The position numbers and the translations under genes were made by a program. The notes under the pieces were generated by a model. It was not told the origin of the DNA and ran no database searches. It saw only the letters and a list, made by a program, of their open reading frames with translations. Below, piece by piece: positions 33,466-41,008 of a stretch of 64,000 nt of DNA. The DNA comes from Planifilum sp021793745 (GTDB taxonomy: Bacteria; Bacillota; Bacilli; Thermoactinomycetales; DSM-44946): assembly GCA_937983105.1 (NCBI GenBank), contig CALKAM010000105.1, positions 1-64,000 on the forward strand, in the 5' to 3' direction. Numbering within the stretch: position 1 is the first letter of the stretch; the number at the start of each line of letters is the position of its first letter.

Positions 33466-33660
33466 ATGCACATGACGATTCTGCGGAAGGAGGGGGAAGG
33501 AAGTTTGCGGAATCGCTATCTTGTAAAGATCCGTTGCAGAAAGTGCGGTGAGCAGTTCATACTGAAAGGTCAGATGCGCAAGGGGCAGGTGGATACGGGA
33601 TTTAAGCGATGCCTTTGCGACAACGAAGAAGACTTCGACATTACGATGGAGAAGGTGTAA
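33466..33660 (+). CDS. Small putative zinc-binding protein
   Basis: A 64-residue basic protein with CRKCGE (Cys25, Cys28 region) and a later RCLCDN pair, a possible zinc site of the ribbon type. Not recognised as a named family. The ATG follows GAGAGGAGCGG. It sits alone between ypdA and a strong terminator. Confidence 0.6.
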   Translation: MHMTILRKEGEGSLRNRYLVKIRCRKCGEQFILKGQMRKGQVDTGFKRCLCDNEEDFDITMEKV

Positions 33661-33752
33661 TCCGGGTTGATATTTCCTCCGGGAGCGCGGCGTCCTTTTC
33701 AGTTTCCTGGTCGCGTTGCCGCGCCGCGAAATAATCCTTCCTTCCGACACCT

Positions 33753-33777
33753 AGCCGGGTTTTCCCGGCTTTTTTTC
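33753..33777 (+). terminator. Intrinsic terminator before ypeB
   Basis: AGCCGGG (33753-33759), loop TTTT, CCCGGCT (33764-33770), then TTTTTT. A textbook terminator. Confidence 0.88.
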
Positions 33778-33780
33778 TTT

Positions 33781-33810
33781 GCATAATCCGGGTTCACGGC
33801 GCTCAGACTA
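33781..33810 (+). promoter_or_regulatory. Candidate sigma-G promoter for ypeB
   Basis: GCATA (33781-33785), 18 bp, CAGACTA (33804-33810): one mismatch to the sigma-G consensus, with the same spacing as the spoVAA site. sleB-ypeB of B. subtilis is sigma-G controlled. Confidence 0.5.
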
Positions 33811-33908
33811 TTTCTTGAATCAACCCGCGGAGACGGAAGAACCGGACTGCGGAGAAAAGGTTGGCGGTGACAGTGTTTGCCCAACCTTGAATGAAGGAGT
33901 GAGCAGTC

Positions 33909-35252
33909 GTGTTCAGACGGATTGCCGTCATACTTTTGCCGGTGGCTTTGGTCGCCCTCGTCGCGACGACCGTGTGGGGTTATCAGGAGAACCAGGATAA
34001 GAACGCCCTGTTGATTAAGGCGGAGAACCAATATCAACGGGCCTTTCACGATCTCAACTTTCACATTAATAAGTTGCAGGATGAGCTGGGCAAATCCCTC
34101 GCCCTCGGTTCGCGTCGCCAGATTTCCCAATGCCTGACCAACGTGTGGCGCCTGGCATACGCAGCCCAGAGCGACCTGGGCCAGCTGCCCTTGAGCCTGG
34201 TTCCCTTTGACAAGACCGAAGAATTTTTGGCCAAGATCGGGCAGTTTTCCTACCGGGTAGGGCTGCGGGATCTGGATCGCGAGCCCTTGACGGACAAGGA
34301 GTGGAACACCCTCCGCTCCCTCTATCAACGATCGAACCAAATTCAGCGCGATCTGCAAAAAATTCAGTCCCAGGTGTTGAAGAAAAATTTGCGGTGGATG
34401 GATGTCGAGCTGGCCCTGGCGAGTGAAGATAAGAAAATGGACAACACCATCATTGACGGATTTCGCAGGGTCGATCAGTTGGTGAATGAATATCCGGAAG
34501 TGGATTGGGGCCCGACGGTGAACAACATGGGGATGAGCCAGCTGAAGCAACATCGGAAGCTGAAGGGGAAGAGGATCACCGCGGAAGAGGCGAAAAAGCG
34601 GCTGGCCGAGATGCTGGATCGCCCCGACACCCGGGGAATCGAAGTCGCCTCAGGCGACAAGGGAAACGATGCCACGTACAGTCTCAGTCTGAAGCGGGGA
34701 GAGCACACGGTGTATGCGGATGTGACCAAGGTGGGGGGCCATGTGCTCTGGATGATGTTTAATCGGCCGATCGGGAAAAAGGGGATGGATCTTGAACAGG
34801 CCCAGGGCAGAGCCGAAGCCTTTTTGGACCGGCTCCGCTATCCCTTCATGGAGGTCGTCTCCTACGATGAAAAGGATAATGCCGCCACCTTCAATCTCGT
34901 CCGCAGGGAAGGGAAGGTACGGATTTATCCCGAAACTGTCACCGTCAAGGTTGCCCTGGACAACGGCGAAGTGCTGGCCTTCTCAGCCGACGAGTTTGTC
35001 TTTAACCATCGGGACCGGAAGCTTCCCAAGCCCGAGCTCACCCCGGCAGAGGCGCGTAAACGGCTGAGCAAACGGATTCGTGTCCAGGATCAGCAGATGG
35101 CACTGATTTTGAACGACCAGGGAAAAGAGGTGCTCTGTTACGAATTTCTGGGAACGATCGGGGAGAGTCAGTACCGGGTGCTGATCAATGCGCAAAACGG
35201 GGATGAAGAGGTTGTCGAGAAGGTGGAAAAGACGGACATGGAACGGATTTGA
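33909..35252 (+). CDS. ypeB: Spore germination protein YpeB
   Basis: Spore inner-membrane protein (447 residues) that stabilises and localises the cortex lytic enzyme SleB. One N-terminal helix (about 4-24), a helical domain with YQRAFHDLNFHINKLQDELG, then a C-terminal portion with repeated PepSY/YPEB-like units, each introduced by a T-A-E-A-x-K-R-L-like segment (around 220, 297 and 380). The GTG start has GAAGGAGTGAG upstream. The usual upstream partner sleB is absent here. Confidence 0.92.
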   Translation: MFRRIAVILLPVALVALVATTVWGYQENQDKNALLIKAENQYQRAFHDLNFHINKLQDELGKSLALGSRRQISQCLTNVWRLAYAAQSDLGQLPLSLVPFDKTEEFLAKIGQFSYRVGLRDLDREPLTDKEWNTLRSLYQRSNQIQRDLQKIQSQVLKKNLRWMDVELALASEDKKMDNTIIDGFRRVDQLVNEYPEVDWGPTVNNMGMSQLKQHRKLKGKRITAEEAKKRLAEMLDRPDTRGIEVASGDKGNDATYSLSLKRGEHTVYADVTKVGGHVLWMMFNRPIGKKGMDLEQAQGRAEAFLDRLRYPFMEVVSYDEKDNAATFNLVRREGKVRIYPETVTVKVALDNGEVLAFSADEFVFNHRDRKLPKPELTPAEARKRLSKRIRVQDQQMALILNDQGKEVLCYEFLGTIGESQYRVLINAQNGDEEVVEKVEKTDMERI

Positions 35253-35258
35253 GGGGGG

Positions 35259-35280
35259 AGGCGGCTTAAGCCGCCTTTTC
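35259..35280 (+). terminator. Intrinsic terminator after ypeB
   Basis: GGCGGCTT/AAGCCGCC forms a loopless palindrome followed by TTTTCC, seven bases after the ypeB stop. Confidence 0.7.
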
Positions 35281-35313
35281 CCGAACAAACCAGGGAAAAA
35301 TGAAAAAGGATGA

Positions 35314-35342
35314 TTGCAAGTCGTCCCGGATTGTGGTACGCT
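35314..35342 (+). promoter_or_regulatory. Candidate promoter for a terminated leader before cmk
   Basis: TTGCAA (35314-35319), 17 bp, TACGCT (35337-35342) with an extended -10 TGG. The -10 is poor, but the extended element repeats at other starts in the window. It would give a leader of about 145 nt that ends at the terminator 35461-35493. Confidence 0.4.
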
Positions 35343-35460
35343 TAAATCGTATAAAAGAATACATAACGGATTGCGATACCGCTGTCTGTGTAGGGTCGGA
35401 GTTTTCGATGGGGATTGTACTCGATCTCGAACTGGAATCGAATAAAGTTCATCCACAATC

Positions 35461-35493
35461 GAGCAGGCTCTCGGCCTGCTCGCGTATTTTTAT
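35461..35493 (+). terminator. Terminator or attenuator just before cmk
   Basis: GAGCAGGC (35461-35468) pairs with GCCTGCTC (35474-35481), then GCGTATTTTTA. It lies 31 bases before the cmk ATG. Upstream, GGATTGT (about 35412-35418) can pair with the ACAATC directly preceding this stem, so an attenuation switch is possible. Confidence 0.65.
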
Positions 35494-35523
35494 CTCGTTT
35501 TATCCGTTTATCGGGAAGGGCGT

Positions 35524-36198
35524 ATGGAAATGAGGCGTTTGACGGTTGCGATTGACGGCCCGGCGGGTGCCGGGAAAAGCACGGTGGCTCGAAGGGTTGC
35601 CGAGGAGCTGGGCCTGCTCTATGTCGATACAGGGGCGATGTATCGGGCCATTACGTGGAAAGCGCTGCAGCGCGGGATCGATTTGTCGGACGAGCTGGCG
35701 GTTGCTAGACTGGCCCGGGAGACGGACATCGCGTTGGGTCCCCAAGAGGTGCTGGTGGACGACGTTGCGGCGACGGAGGCGATTCGCTCGCCGGAAGTGA
35801 CCGAGCACGTGTCAAAGGTGGCCGGGATGGTGGAGGTCCGTCGCGTGTTGGTGGAAAAGCAACGGGAGATGGCCCGAAGCGGTGGAGTGGTGATGGACGG
35901 CAGGGATATCGGCACCCACGTCATGCCCGACGCCGATGTCAAGGTGTTTCTCACCGCTTCCATCGAGGAACGGGTGAGACGCCGCCACCTGGAGATGATC
36001 CGACGCGGTTATGATTCCGACCCGGACCGGCTCTACCAGGAGATCAAGCGACGGGATGAGATGGATGAAAATCGATCCCACTCCCCGCTGAAACCCGCTG
36101 CGGATGCAGTGATGCTGGATACCACCGGCCGGACGATTGACGAAGTGGTGGCGATGATCCTGGACCTTTGTCGAACCAAAGTGGGTGGTGGGGAGTAA
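35524..36198 (+). CDS. cmk: Cytidylate kinase
   Basis: Phosphorylates CMP/dCMP to the diphosphates. The 224-residue protein has the P-loop GPAGAGKST (about 12-20), DTGAMYRAITWKAL, the NMP-binding DGRDIGTHVMPDA and the lid RRRHLEM. The ATG at 35524 follows GGGAAGGGCGT. plsC follows three bases after the stop, as in Bacillus. Confidence 0.95.
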   Translation: MEMRRLTVAIDGPAGAGKSTVARRVAEELGLLYVDTGAMYRAITWKALQRGIDLSDELAVARLARETDIALGPQEVLVDDVAATEAIRSPEVTEHVSKVAGMVEVRRVLVEKQREMARSGGVVMDGRDIGTHVMPDADVKVFLTASIEERVRRRHLEMIRRGYDSDPDRLYQEIKRRDEMDENRSHSPLKPAADAVMLDTTGRTIDEVVAMILDLCRTKVGGGE

Positions 36199-36201
36199 GA
36201 T

Positions 36202-36795
36202 ATGTTATATCGGTTGGGCCGGGTTCTCTTTCGCCTCTTTTTTTCCGTGTGCTACCGATGGGAAGTAGAAGGCAAGGAACACATACCGGACCAGGGTCCG
36301 GTGGTGGTTTGCCCCAATCACATACACAATCTGGACCCCCCTCTGGTGGGGGCCGCCATGGATCGCAAGGTTTACTTTATGGCGAAGGAAGAATTGTTCC
36401 GCATTCCGATCCTGGCGCCCCTGATCCGTCATCTGGGCGCTTTTCCGGTGCGCCGGGGGGCGAGCGACCGAATCGCCTTCAAAAGGGCGATGGAGATCCT
36501 TCGGGAAGGAAAGGTGCTTGCCATCTTCCCCGAGGGAACTCGATCCCGTAGCGGCCGGCTGGGCAAAGCCCATCCCGGGGCTGCACTGATCGCCATCAAG
36601 GAAAAAGCGGACGTGGTTCCGGCGGCGATCATCGGTCCTTACCGCTTGTTCGGGAAAGTCCGCATCGTCTTCGGTCCTCCCTTCCGTTTGGATTTTCCTC
36701 CCAACTGCAAAATCAATTCGGAACTGCTACGGAAGCAAAGCTCCCGGATTATGGAAAAAATCGAAGGGCTGCTTCAGGACGGGCGGAAGCGATGA
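36202..36795 (+). CDS. plsC: 1-acyl-sn-glycerol-3-phosphate acyltransferase
   Basis: Membrane-associated enzyme of phospholipid synthesis that acylates lysophosphatidic acid. The 197-residue protein has an N-terminal hydrophobic helix, the catalytic HX4D (His40, Asp45 in NHIHNLD) and the substrate motif FPEGTRSRSG. It lies between cmk and a small membrane gene whose start overlaps its stop. plsY and gpsA of the same pathway occur at 42-44 kb. Confidence 0.92.
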   Translation: MLYRLGRVLFRLFFSVCYRWEVEGKEHIPDQGPVVVCPNHIHNLDPPLVGAAMDRKVYFMAKEELFRIPILAPLIRHLGAFPVRRGASDRIAFKRAMEILREGKVLAIFPEGTRSRSGRLGKAHPGAALIAIKEKADVVPAAIIGPYRLFGKVRIVFGPPFRLDFPPNCKINSELLRKQSSRIMEKIEGLLQDGRKR

Positions 36796-37034
36796 AAGTT
36801 CTGCTTCTGTTGGGGATTGCGCTTCTCCTTTGCCGGAGCATGCGAAGACGGCGGAGAGGGGCCCCGGCCGATCACCGTTTCGATGTCCTGATCGCTTCTA
36901 CGATGCTGGTGGCGAGCGGCATTGCGATGCTCACCATCGCTTGGAAGGTGGGACGGGTCGGAATCGGGGCCGGTTTGGCCGGGTTGGGCATGCTGGCATT
37001 TTTGGGGTTGGGATTAATGAAATTAAGAAGATGA
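36792..37034 (+). CDS. Small hypothetical membrane protein
   Basis: An 80-residue protein with an N-terminal helix (about 2-14), a basic patch of six arginines and two more helices. Not recognised. The start overlaps the plsC stop (ATGA), which supports real translation. It sits between plsC and the S1-type gene. Confidence 0.5.
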   Translation: MKVLLLLGIALLLCRSMRRRRRGAPADHRFDVLIASTMLVASGIAMLTIAWKVGRVGIGAGLAGLGMLAFLGLGLMKLRR

Positions 37035-37103
37035 CCTTTCTTAATTTCATTACCTTCATATTATCTGTTGGTGTCAGGAGCCAAGTGAGGAGGTTGTGTC
37101 GTC

Positions 37104-38246
37104 ATGGTGGAAGAAATGAAGTCGGAAATGGCGGAGGTGGCTCCCCTCAAGCGCGGGGATATCGTCAAGGGGAAAGTGTCGAAGGTGGACGAACGACAAG
37201 CCCTTGTCGATGTGGGTTACAAATTTGATGGTGTGATTCCCATTTCGGAGTTGTCCAGCCTTCATGTGGAGAAGGTATCCGATGTGCTGCAGGAAGGGGA
37301 CGAAGTGGAGGTGAAGGTCCTCCGGGTGAACGATGACGAAGACAAGTTGATCCTCTCCAAGCGGGCGGCCGATGCCGACCGGGCGTGGAAGGAGATGCAG
37401 GAGAAGTACGAGGCCGGAGAAACCATCGAGGCGAAGGTGGCTGAGGTGGTGAAGGGCGGCTTGGTTGTGGATGTCGGAGTGCGCGGCTTCATTCCTGCAT
37501 CGCATGTGGAACGCCACTTCGTGGAGGATTTTTCCGAGTATGTAGGCCGTACTCTCCCTCTGAAGGTGTTGGAAATCAATCCGGAACAAAACAAGCTGAT
37601 CCTGTCCCACAAGTTGGTCCTGGAAGAGGAACATGCGCGCAAAAAAGAGGAAACCCTGAACAACCTCCAGGTGGGCGAAGTTCTGGAAGGGACTGTTCAG
37701 CGCCTCACCGATTTCGGCGCCTTTGTGGATATCGGTGGGGTCGACGGGCTGGTGCACGTTTCGGAGTTGGCCTGGCACCGGGTGGAGCATCCTTCCGACG
37801 TCTTGTCCGAAGGGGATACGGTGAAGGTGAAGGTGCTGAAGGTGGATCGGGAAAATGAGCGGATCAGCCTCAGCATCAAGGAAACCCAGCCCGGCCCCTG
37901 GGATCAGGTATCGGATCACCTTCAACCGGGGGATATCGTCACCGGTACGGTGAAGCGGCTCGTCTCCTTCGGCGCCTTTGTGGAAGTGTATCCGGGAGTG
38001 GAGGGCTTGGTTCACATCTCCCAGATTTCCCGGAGGCACATCGCCACCCCCTCCGAAGTGTTGGAGGAAGGTCAGGAGGTCCGGGTCAAGGTGCTGGATC
38101 TCAAGCCGGAGCAGAAGCGGGTCAGCCTGAGCATCAAGGAAGCGGATCAGGAAGAGGTTCGCAGCGAGCAAGTGGAGCGTACCAATACCGGAATGAATCT
38201 GACCCTGGGGGATGTCATCGGGGACCAACTGCGCCGCCTGAAATGA
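37104..38246 (+). CDS. rpsA: Ribosomal protein S1-type RNA-binding protein (YpfD)
   Basis: A 380-residue protein with four S1 repeats (about 16-85, 103-170, 186-256 and 272-342), each with a pattern like GxVxxxxxFGAFVDIGGVDGLVHVSEL. Firmicute S1 homologues such as YpfD have fewer repeats than the six of E. coli, and their role on the ribosome is less certain. AGGAGG lies 12 bases before the ATG. A strong terminator follows. Confidence 0.93.
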   Translation: MVEEMKSEMAEVAPLKRGDIVKGKVSKVDERQALVDVGYKFDGVIPISELSSLHVEKVSDVLQEGDEVEVKVLRVNDDEDKLILSKRAADADRAWKEMQEKYEAGETIEAKVAEVVKGGLVVDVGVRGFIPASHVERHFVEDFSEYVGRTLPLKVLEINPEQNKLILSHKLVLEEEHARKKEETLNNLQVGEVLEGTVQRLTDFGAFVDIGGVDGLVHVSELAWHRVEHPSDVLSEGDTVKVKVLKVDRENERISLSIKETQPGPWDQVSDHLQPGDIVTGTVKRLVSFGAFVEVYPGVEGLVHISQISRRHIATPSEVLEEGQEVRVKVLDLKPEQKRVSLSIKEADQEEVRSEQVERTNTGMNLTLGDVIGDQLRRLK

Positions 38247-38262
38247 GTAAAGGGTATGGAAG

Positions 38263-38297
38263 AAGCCGACCTTTTGGGTCGGCTTATTTATTTTTTT
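38263..38297 (+). terminator. Intrinsic terminator after the S1 gene
   Basis: AAGCCGACC and GGTCGGCTT form a 9-bp stem with a TTTT-type loop, followed by ATTTATTTTTTT. Confidence 0.88.
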
Positions 38298-38362
38298 AGG
38301 GGAGGCTGATAGAAGAACGGAGATGGGAACATACTAAAGAAAAACGGAAGGGGGCTTCAGGG

Positions 38363-38974
38363 GTGTCTCCCGGAGTACCGGCCTTCCTTTCCATCCTGGC
38401 GTTGATTACGCTGCGCATGACGGGATGGTTTTCGCGGTTACCGCGGGATGTGGGGCTTTCCTCGGACAACGAGCTGTTCGGATGGCTGCTGGCCGCCTCG
38501 GTTTCTTCCGTCGTGGTACTTCCGATTTCGCCCGCGGCGACCCTTCACATGGGATTTCTCTGGTTGCTCTGCGCCTTTTTACGCCTCATGCACAAAGTGC
38601 CGCCGGCCGCCCGCATTTCCTCCGGGGTTGCGCTTTTCTTTTTCGGCTTTGCGCTCTTTATCGCCGGAGAGTTGTCGGCACTCGATCCCTCATGGGCGCT
38701 GTTTCCGCTTCAGCATTTTTGCCTCGCTTTGTTGGTTGGGCTCACCCTGCTGATCACGCCGCGGTTGGACCGGCGGCTGGTGATTTTGATGGGTGGGATA
38801 CTTCTGGGCATCGTCCTGTCTGTGATGAGCCCCGTGTCTTTATCCGGAGGCATTCGTATCGGCTCCGCCCTGTATTGGGATATGTTGTGGGTTTCGATGA
38901 TTGCATTGACCTCTCTACATTACGTTCTTTTGTGGGCGGAGCGGAAGTTGCTTCGATTCAGGGCAAAACTTTAG
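38363..38974 (+). CDS. YphA-like multispanning membrane protein
   Basis: A 203-residue protein with about six hydrophobic helices and few charges. In B. subtilis the gene between ypfD and yphB is yphA, a membrane protein of similar length, so this is assigned mainly by position. The start is a GTG with GGAAGGGGG upstream. Function unknown; the next gene encodes the YIEGIA protein. Confidence 0.65.
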   Translation: MSPGVPAFLSILALITLRMTGWFSRLPRDVGLSSDNELFGWLLAASVSSVVVLPISPAATLHMGFLWLLCAFLRLMHKVPPAARISSGVALFFFGFALFIAGELSALDPSWALFPLQHFCLALLVGLTLLITPRLDRRLVILMGGILLGIVLSVMSPVSLSGGIRIGSALYWDMLWVSMIALTSLHYVLLWAERKLLRFRAKL

Positions 38975-38996
38975 GAATATAGAAGGGATCGGAAGA

Positions 38997-39878
38997 ATGA
39001 AGTTGGAACTGTATACCCAAGCGGTCATCGCCGGCCTGGTTGTCGGTTTCCTGGCTCGGATACGGATGCTCCGCACGGATTATCGCCAATATCCCACGTA
39101 TCCCCACGGGCAAGTGATTCACCTTTCCCTCGGGCTGATTGCGGCTGCGCTGGGGGCGGTCGCTGTTCCGGCCCTCTTGGACCGCGATTACACAGCGGTC
39201 ACCTTCTTAACATTGGCCGCACAGCAATTTCGGGAAGTCCGCAACATGGAGCGGGAAACCCTGTCGAAGATGGACCAGATGGAGCTGGTGCCCAGGGGGG
39301 GTTCTTACATCGAAGGCATCGCCATGGTATTTGAAGGAAGGAATTATCTGGTCATATTTTCCGCTTTCATCACCTCTTTGGCGGTGATTATCGGCGGATG
39401 GGTGAGCGGAACGGTTGCGGGGATGTTCATGATCTGGCTCTCCGGCCGGCTCCGCTCCGGCAAGTACCTGGGAGATATTGCGGAGGTTACCGAAGGAACG
39501 CTCCGCTTTGAGGGCCCCAATCTGTATGTGGACGACATTTATCTGATGAACGTGGGATTGGTGGATGATCAGGAGCGAATCCAACAATTCGGATTGGGCA
39601 TCATTATCACCCCGAAGGACAAGGATTCGCGGGTAACGATCAGCAATATCGGTCAAAGACAGGCCATACTTCACGATGTCTCCGCCATCATGGGTGTGTA
39701 CAGGGATACCGGAGAACCGGGCCTGGTTCCCCTTTCCAAAAGAGATCTGAAAGATGGCCGATTGGGACTCCTGTTGCTCCCGCAGGAACGGGACCTGCAA
39801 CGGACGATCGAAGTGATCAAGCGCGTTCCTGTTTTGGAAGGTGCCGTACGGATGCCCACGGAATCAGGGGGAAACTAA
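38997..39878 (+). CDS. YIEGIA family membrane protein (YphB/SeaA-like)
   Basis: A 293-residue protein carrying the family's namesake motif YIEGIA in GGSYIEGIAMVFEGRNY (about residues 101-117). About five N-terminal helices are followed by a soluble C-terminal domain (about 165-293) with VDDIYLMNVGLVDDQERI. The family is found in spore formers, and its B. subtilis member at this locus is yphB (seaA), which is linked to spore formation. The next gene encodes the small YIEGIA-associated protein. Confidence 0.85.
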   Translation: MKLELYTQAVIAGLVVGFLARIRMLRTDYRQYPTYPHGQVIHLSLGLIAAALGAVAVPALLDRDYTAVTFLTLAAQQFREVRNMERETLSKMDQMELVPRGGSYIEGIAMVFEGRNYLVIFSAFITSLAVIIGGWVSGTVAGMFMIWLSGRLRSGKYLGDIAEVTEGTLRFEGPNLYVDDIYLMNVGLVDDQERIQQFGLGIIITPKDKDSRVTISNIGQRQAILHDVSAIMGVYRDTGEPGLVPLSKRDLKDGRLGLLLLPQERDLQRTIEVIKRVPVLEGAVRMPTESGGN

Positions 39879-39897
39879 GTGCCGGGAGGCAGTGAGA

Positions 39898-40089
39898 ATG
39901 GGAACGATCGAAAAAGCGATTTTGGCGGTGGTGACTCGCGACATGGATCGGGTTGCAGGGGGAGCCCCGATATTCTTTGCCGAGACGGAGAGGGAAATGG
40001 AGCATCTGGCTTTCACCCTGGAGAAAATCCTCGACGGGATGGCTCATCGCCTGGATCCGGTGACCATGATCATTGTCCGGCACACATGA
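39898..40089 (+). CDS. Small YIEGIA-associated protein (capping-complex subunit type)
   Basis: A 63-residue protein (ILAVVTRDMDRVAGGAPIF; FTLEKILDGMAH). Small proteins of this kind are encoded next to YIEGIA genes in many spore formers and are named in databases as the capping complex subunit for YIEGIA. The ATG at 39898 follows GGGAGGCAGTGAG. It overlaps the next gene by four bases. Confidence 0.75.
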   Translation: MGTIEKAILAVVTRDMDRVAGGAPIFFAETEREMEHLAFTLEKILDGMAHRLDPVTMIIVRHT

Positions 40090-40478
40090 AGGGGCGCATC
40101 TATCTGAGCGAGGACAGGGGTGCTTGTGCGCTGATCGCCGCCGCCTTGGACGTCTTTTCGCACCAAGAGGAGGTTCCCGGAGCCCGGGAAGTGGTGCTCT
40201 GGGCCATGGAAACGGGAATGGATTGGTCCCGAACGGGGTGGCTTTGGCCGGCCGGTGAAGGGTCCGGGGGGAGATCGGTTTTTTATTGCGGTGTGAGCAG
40301 CGGTTCGCCGATCGTAGAGCGCTCTCTTTGTTATTTGATGCCCATGCTGGGGGGGTCCCCGCTCCAATGGGAATTTGTCCGCCTACAGATCCGGGCGCCC
40401 CGGATTCGTTCTTGGCAGGGGTTGCTTCGAAAGTATTCACGCCTGTCCCAATTGATCCGGGAGGAGATGGGACATTGA
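40086..40478 (+). CDS. Diverged DUF3189-like protein
   Basis: A 130-residue protein, not obvious alone, but it aligns by eye with the following DUF3189 gene. Parallels: RIYL / RIFYY at the start, an AAAL / AAAI helix, SVFYCGVSSGSPIVERSL / PVYTVGLGSRPAVACRTL, a GGSP / GNPE turn and a RKY / RRY end of helix. It lacks the glycine-containing YGSAHSS loop of its neighbour. Translationally coupled on both sides. Confidence 0.6.
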   Translation: MKGRIYLSEDRGACALIAAALDVFSHQEEVPGAREVVLWAMETGMDWSRTGWLWPAGEGSGGRSVFYCGVSSGSPIVERSLCYLMPMLGGSPLQWEFVRLQIRAPRIRSWQGLLRKYSRLSQLIREEMGH

Positions 40479-40951
40479 GGATTTTCTATTATTGTTACGG
40501 AAGCGCCCACTCGTCGGTGGTCGCTGCGGCGATTCACCTGGGGAAACTCCCTACCCGACGGGTCCCTACGATATCGGAAATTTGCAGTCTTCCCGATTTT
40601 GATCGCTCATCGGACCAGTGTTTGGGCATGGTGTACTACAAGGGGAAGGATGAATGGGGAAACCCGGTGTATACGGTGGGACTGGGGAGCCGGCCCGCCG
40701 TGGCCTGTCGGACCCTTCAATCCATGATCCATCTTATGGGAAATCCGGAGGACTTTCGTTTTTATAATGCCCTCGACTGTTTGAAGATGATGGGAAAGGT
40801 GGGGGGTGCCATTTCCCGCCGTTACGGCTTCCCCACCCTGGGTCGCCCCTTGGCCGCCTGGGGAGTGAAGCGCAGTTATTCCCTTTTGGTGGCTTTGGTG
40901 GAGCGGGTCAAAAGGGAGGTTCGTGTTGCTTCCGAGGAGCATTCCGGATAA
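40475..40951 (+). CDS. DUF3189 family protein
   Basis: A 158-residue protein with the DUF3189 start MRIFYYCYGSAHSSVVAAAIHLG (residues 1-23 region), VGLGSRPAVACR and a C-terminal helix. The loop after the first strand resembles a phosphate-binding loop, though no Walker motif is present. The TTG at 40475 overlaps the previous stop with GGGAGGAGATGGG upstream. The conserved YIEGIA linkage suggests a spore function; unproven. Confidence 0.75.
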   Translation: MRIFYYCYGSAHSSVVAAAIHLGKLPTRRVPTISEICSLPDFDRSSDQCLGMVYYKGKDEWGNPVYTVGLGSRPAVACRTLQSMIHLMGNPEDFRFYNALDCLKMMGKVGGAISRRYGFPTLGRPLAAWGVKRSYSLLVALVERVKREVRVASEEHSG

Positions 40952-41008
40952 GATTGGTATGTATCGACCATGGGTTTTTTTGAGTGGAAGCCGAGGTGAG
41001 GATGGATC

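Noticed and set aside
35300..35533. A 77-codon frame between ypeB and cmk
   Set aside because: No ribosome site and low-complexity sequence; it runs through the terminator at 35461-35493 and into the cmk start. Treated as non-coding leader.
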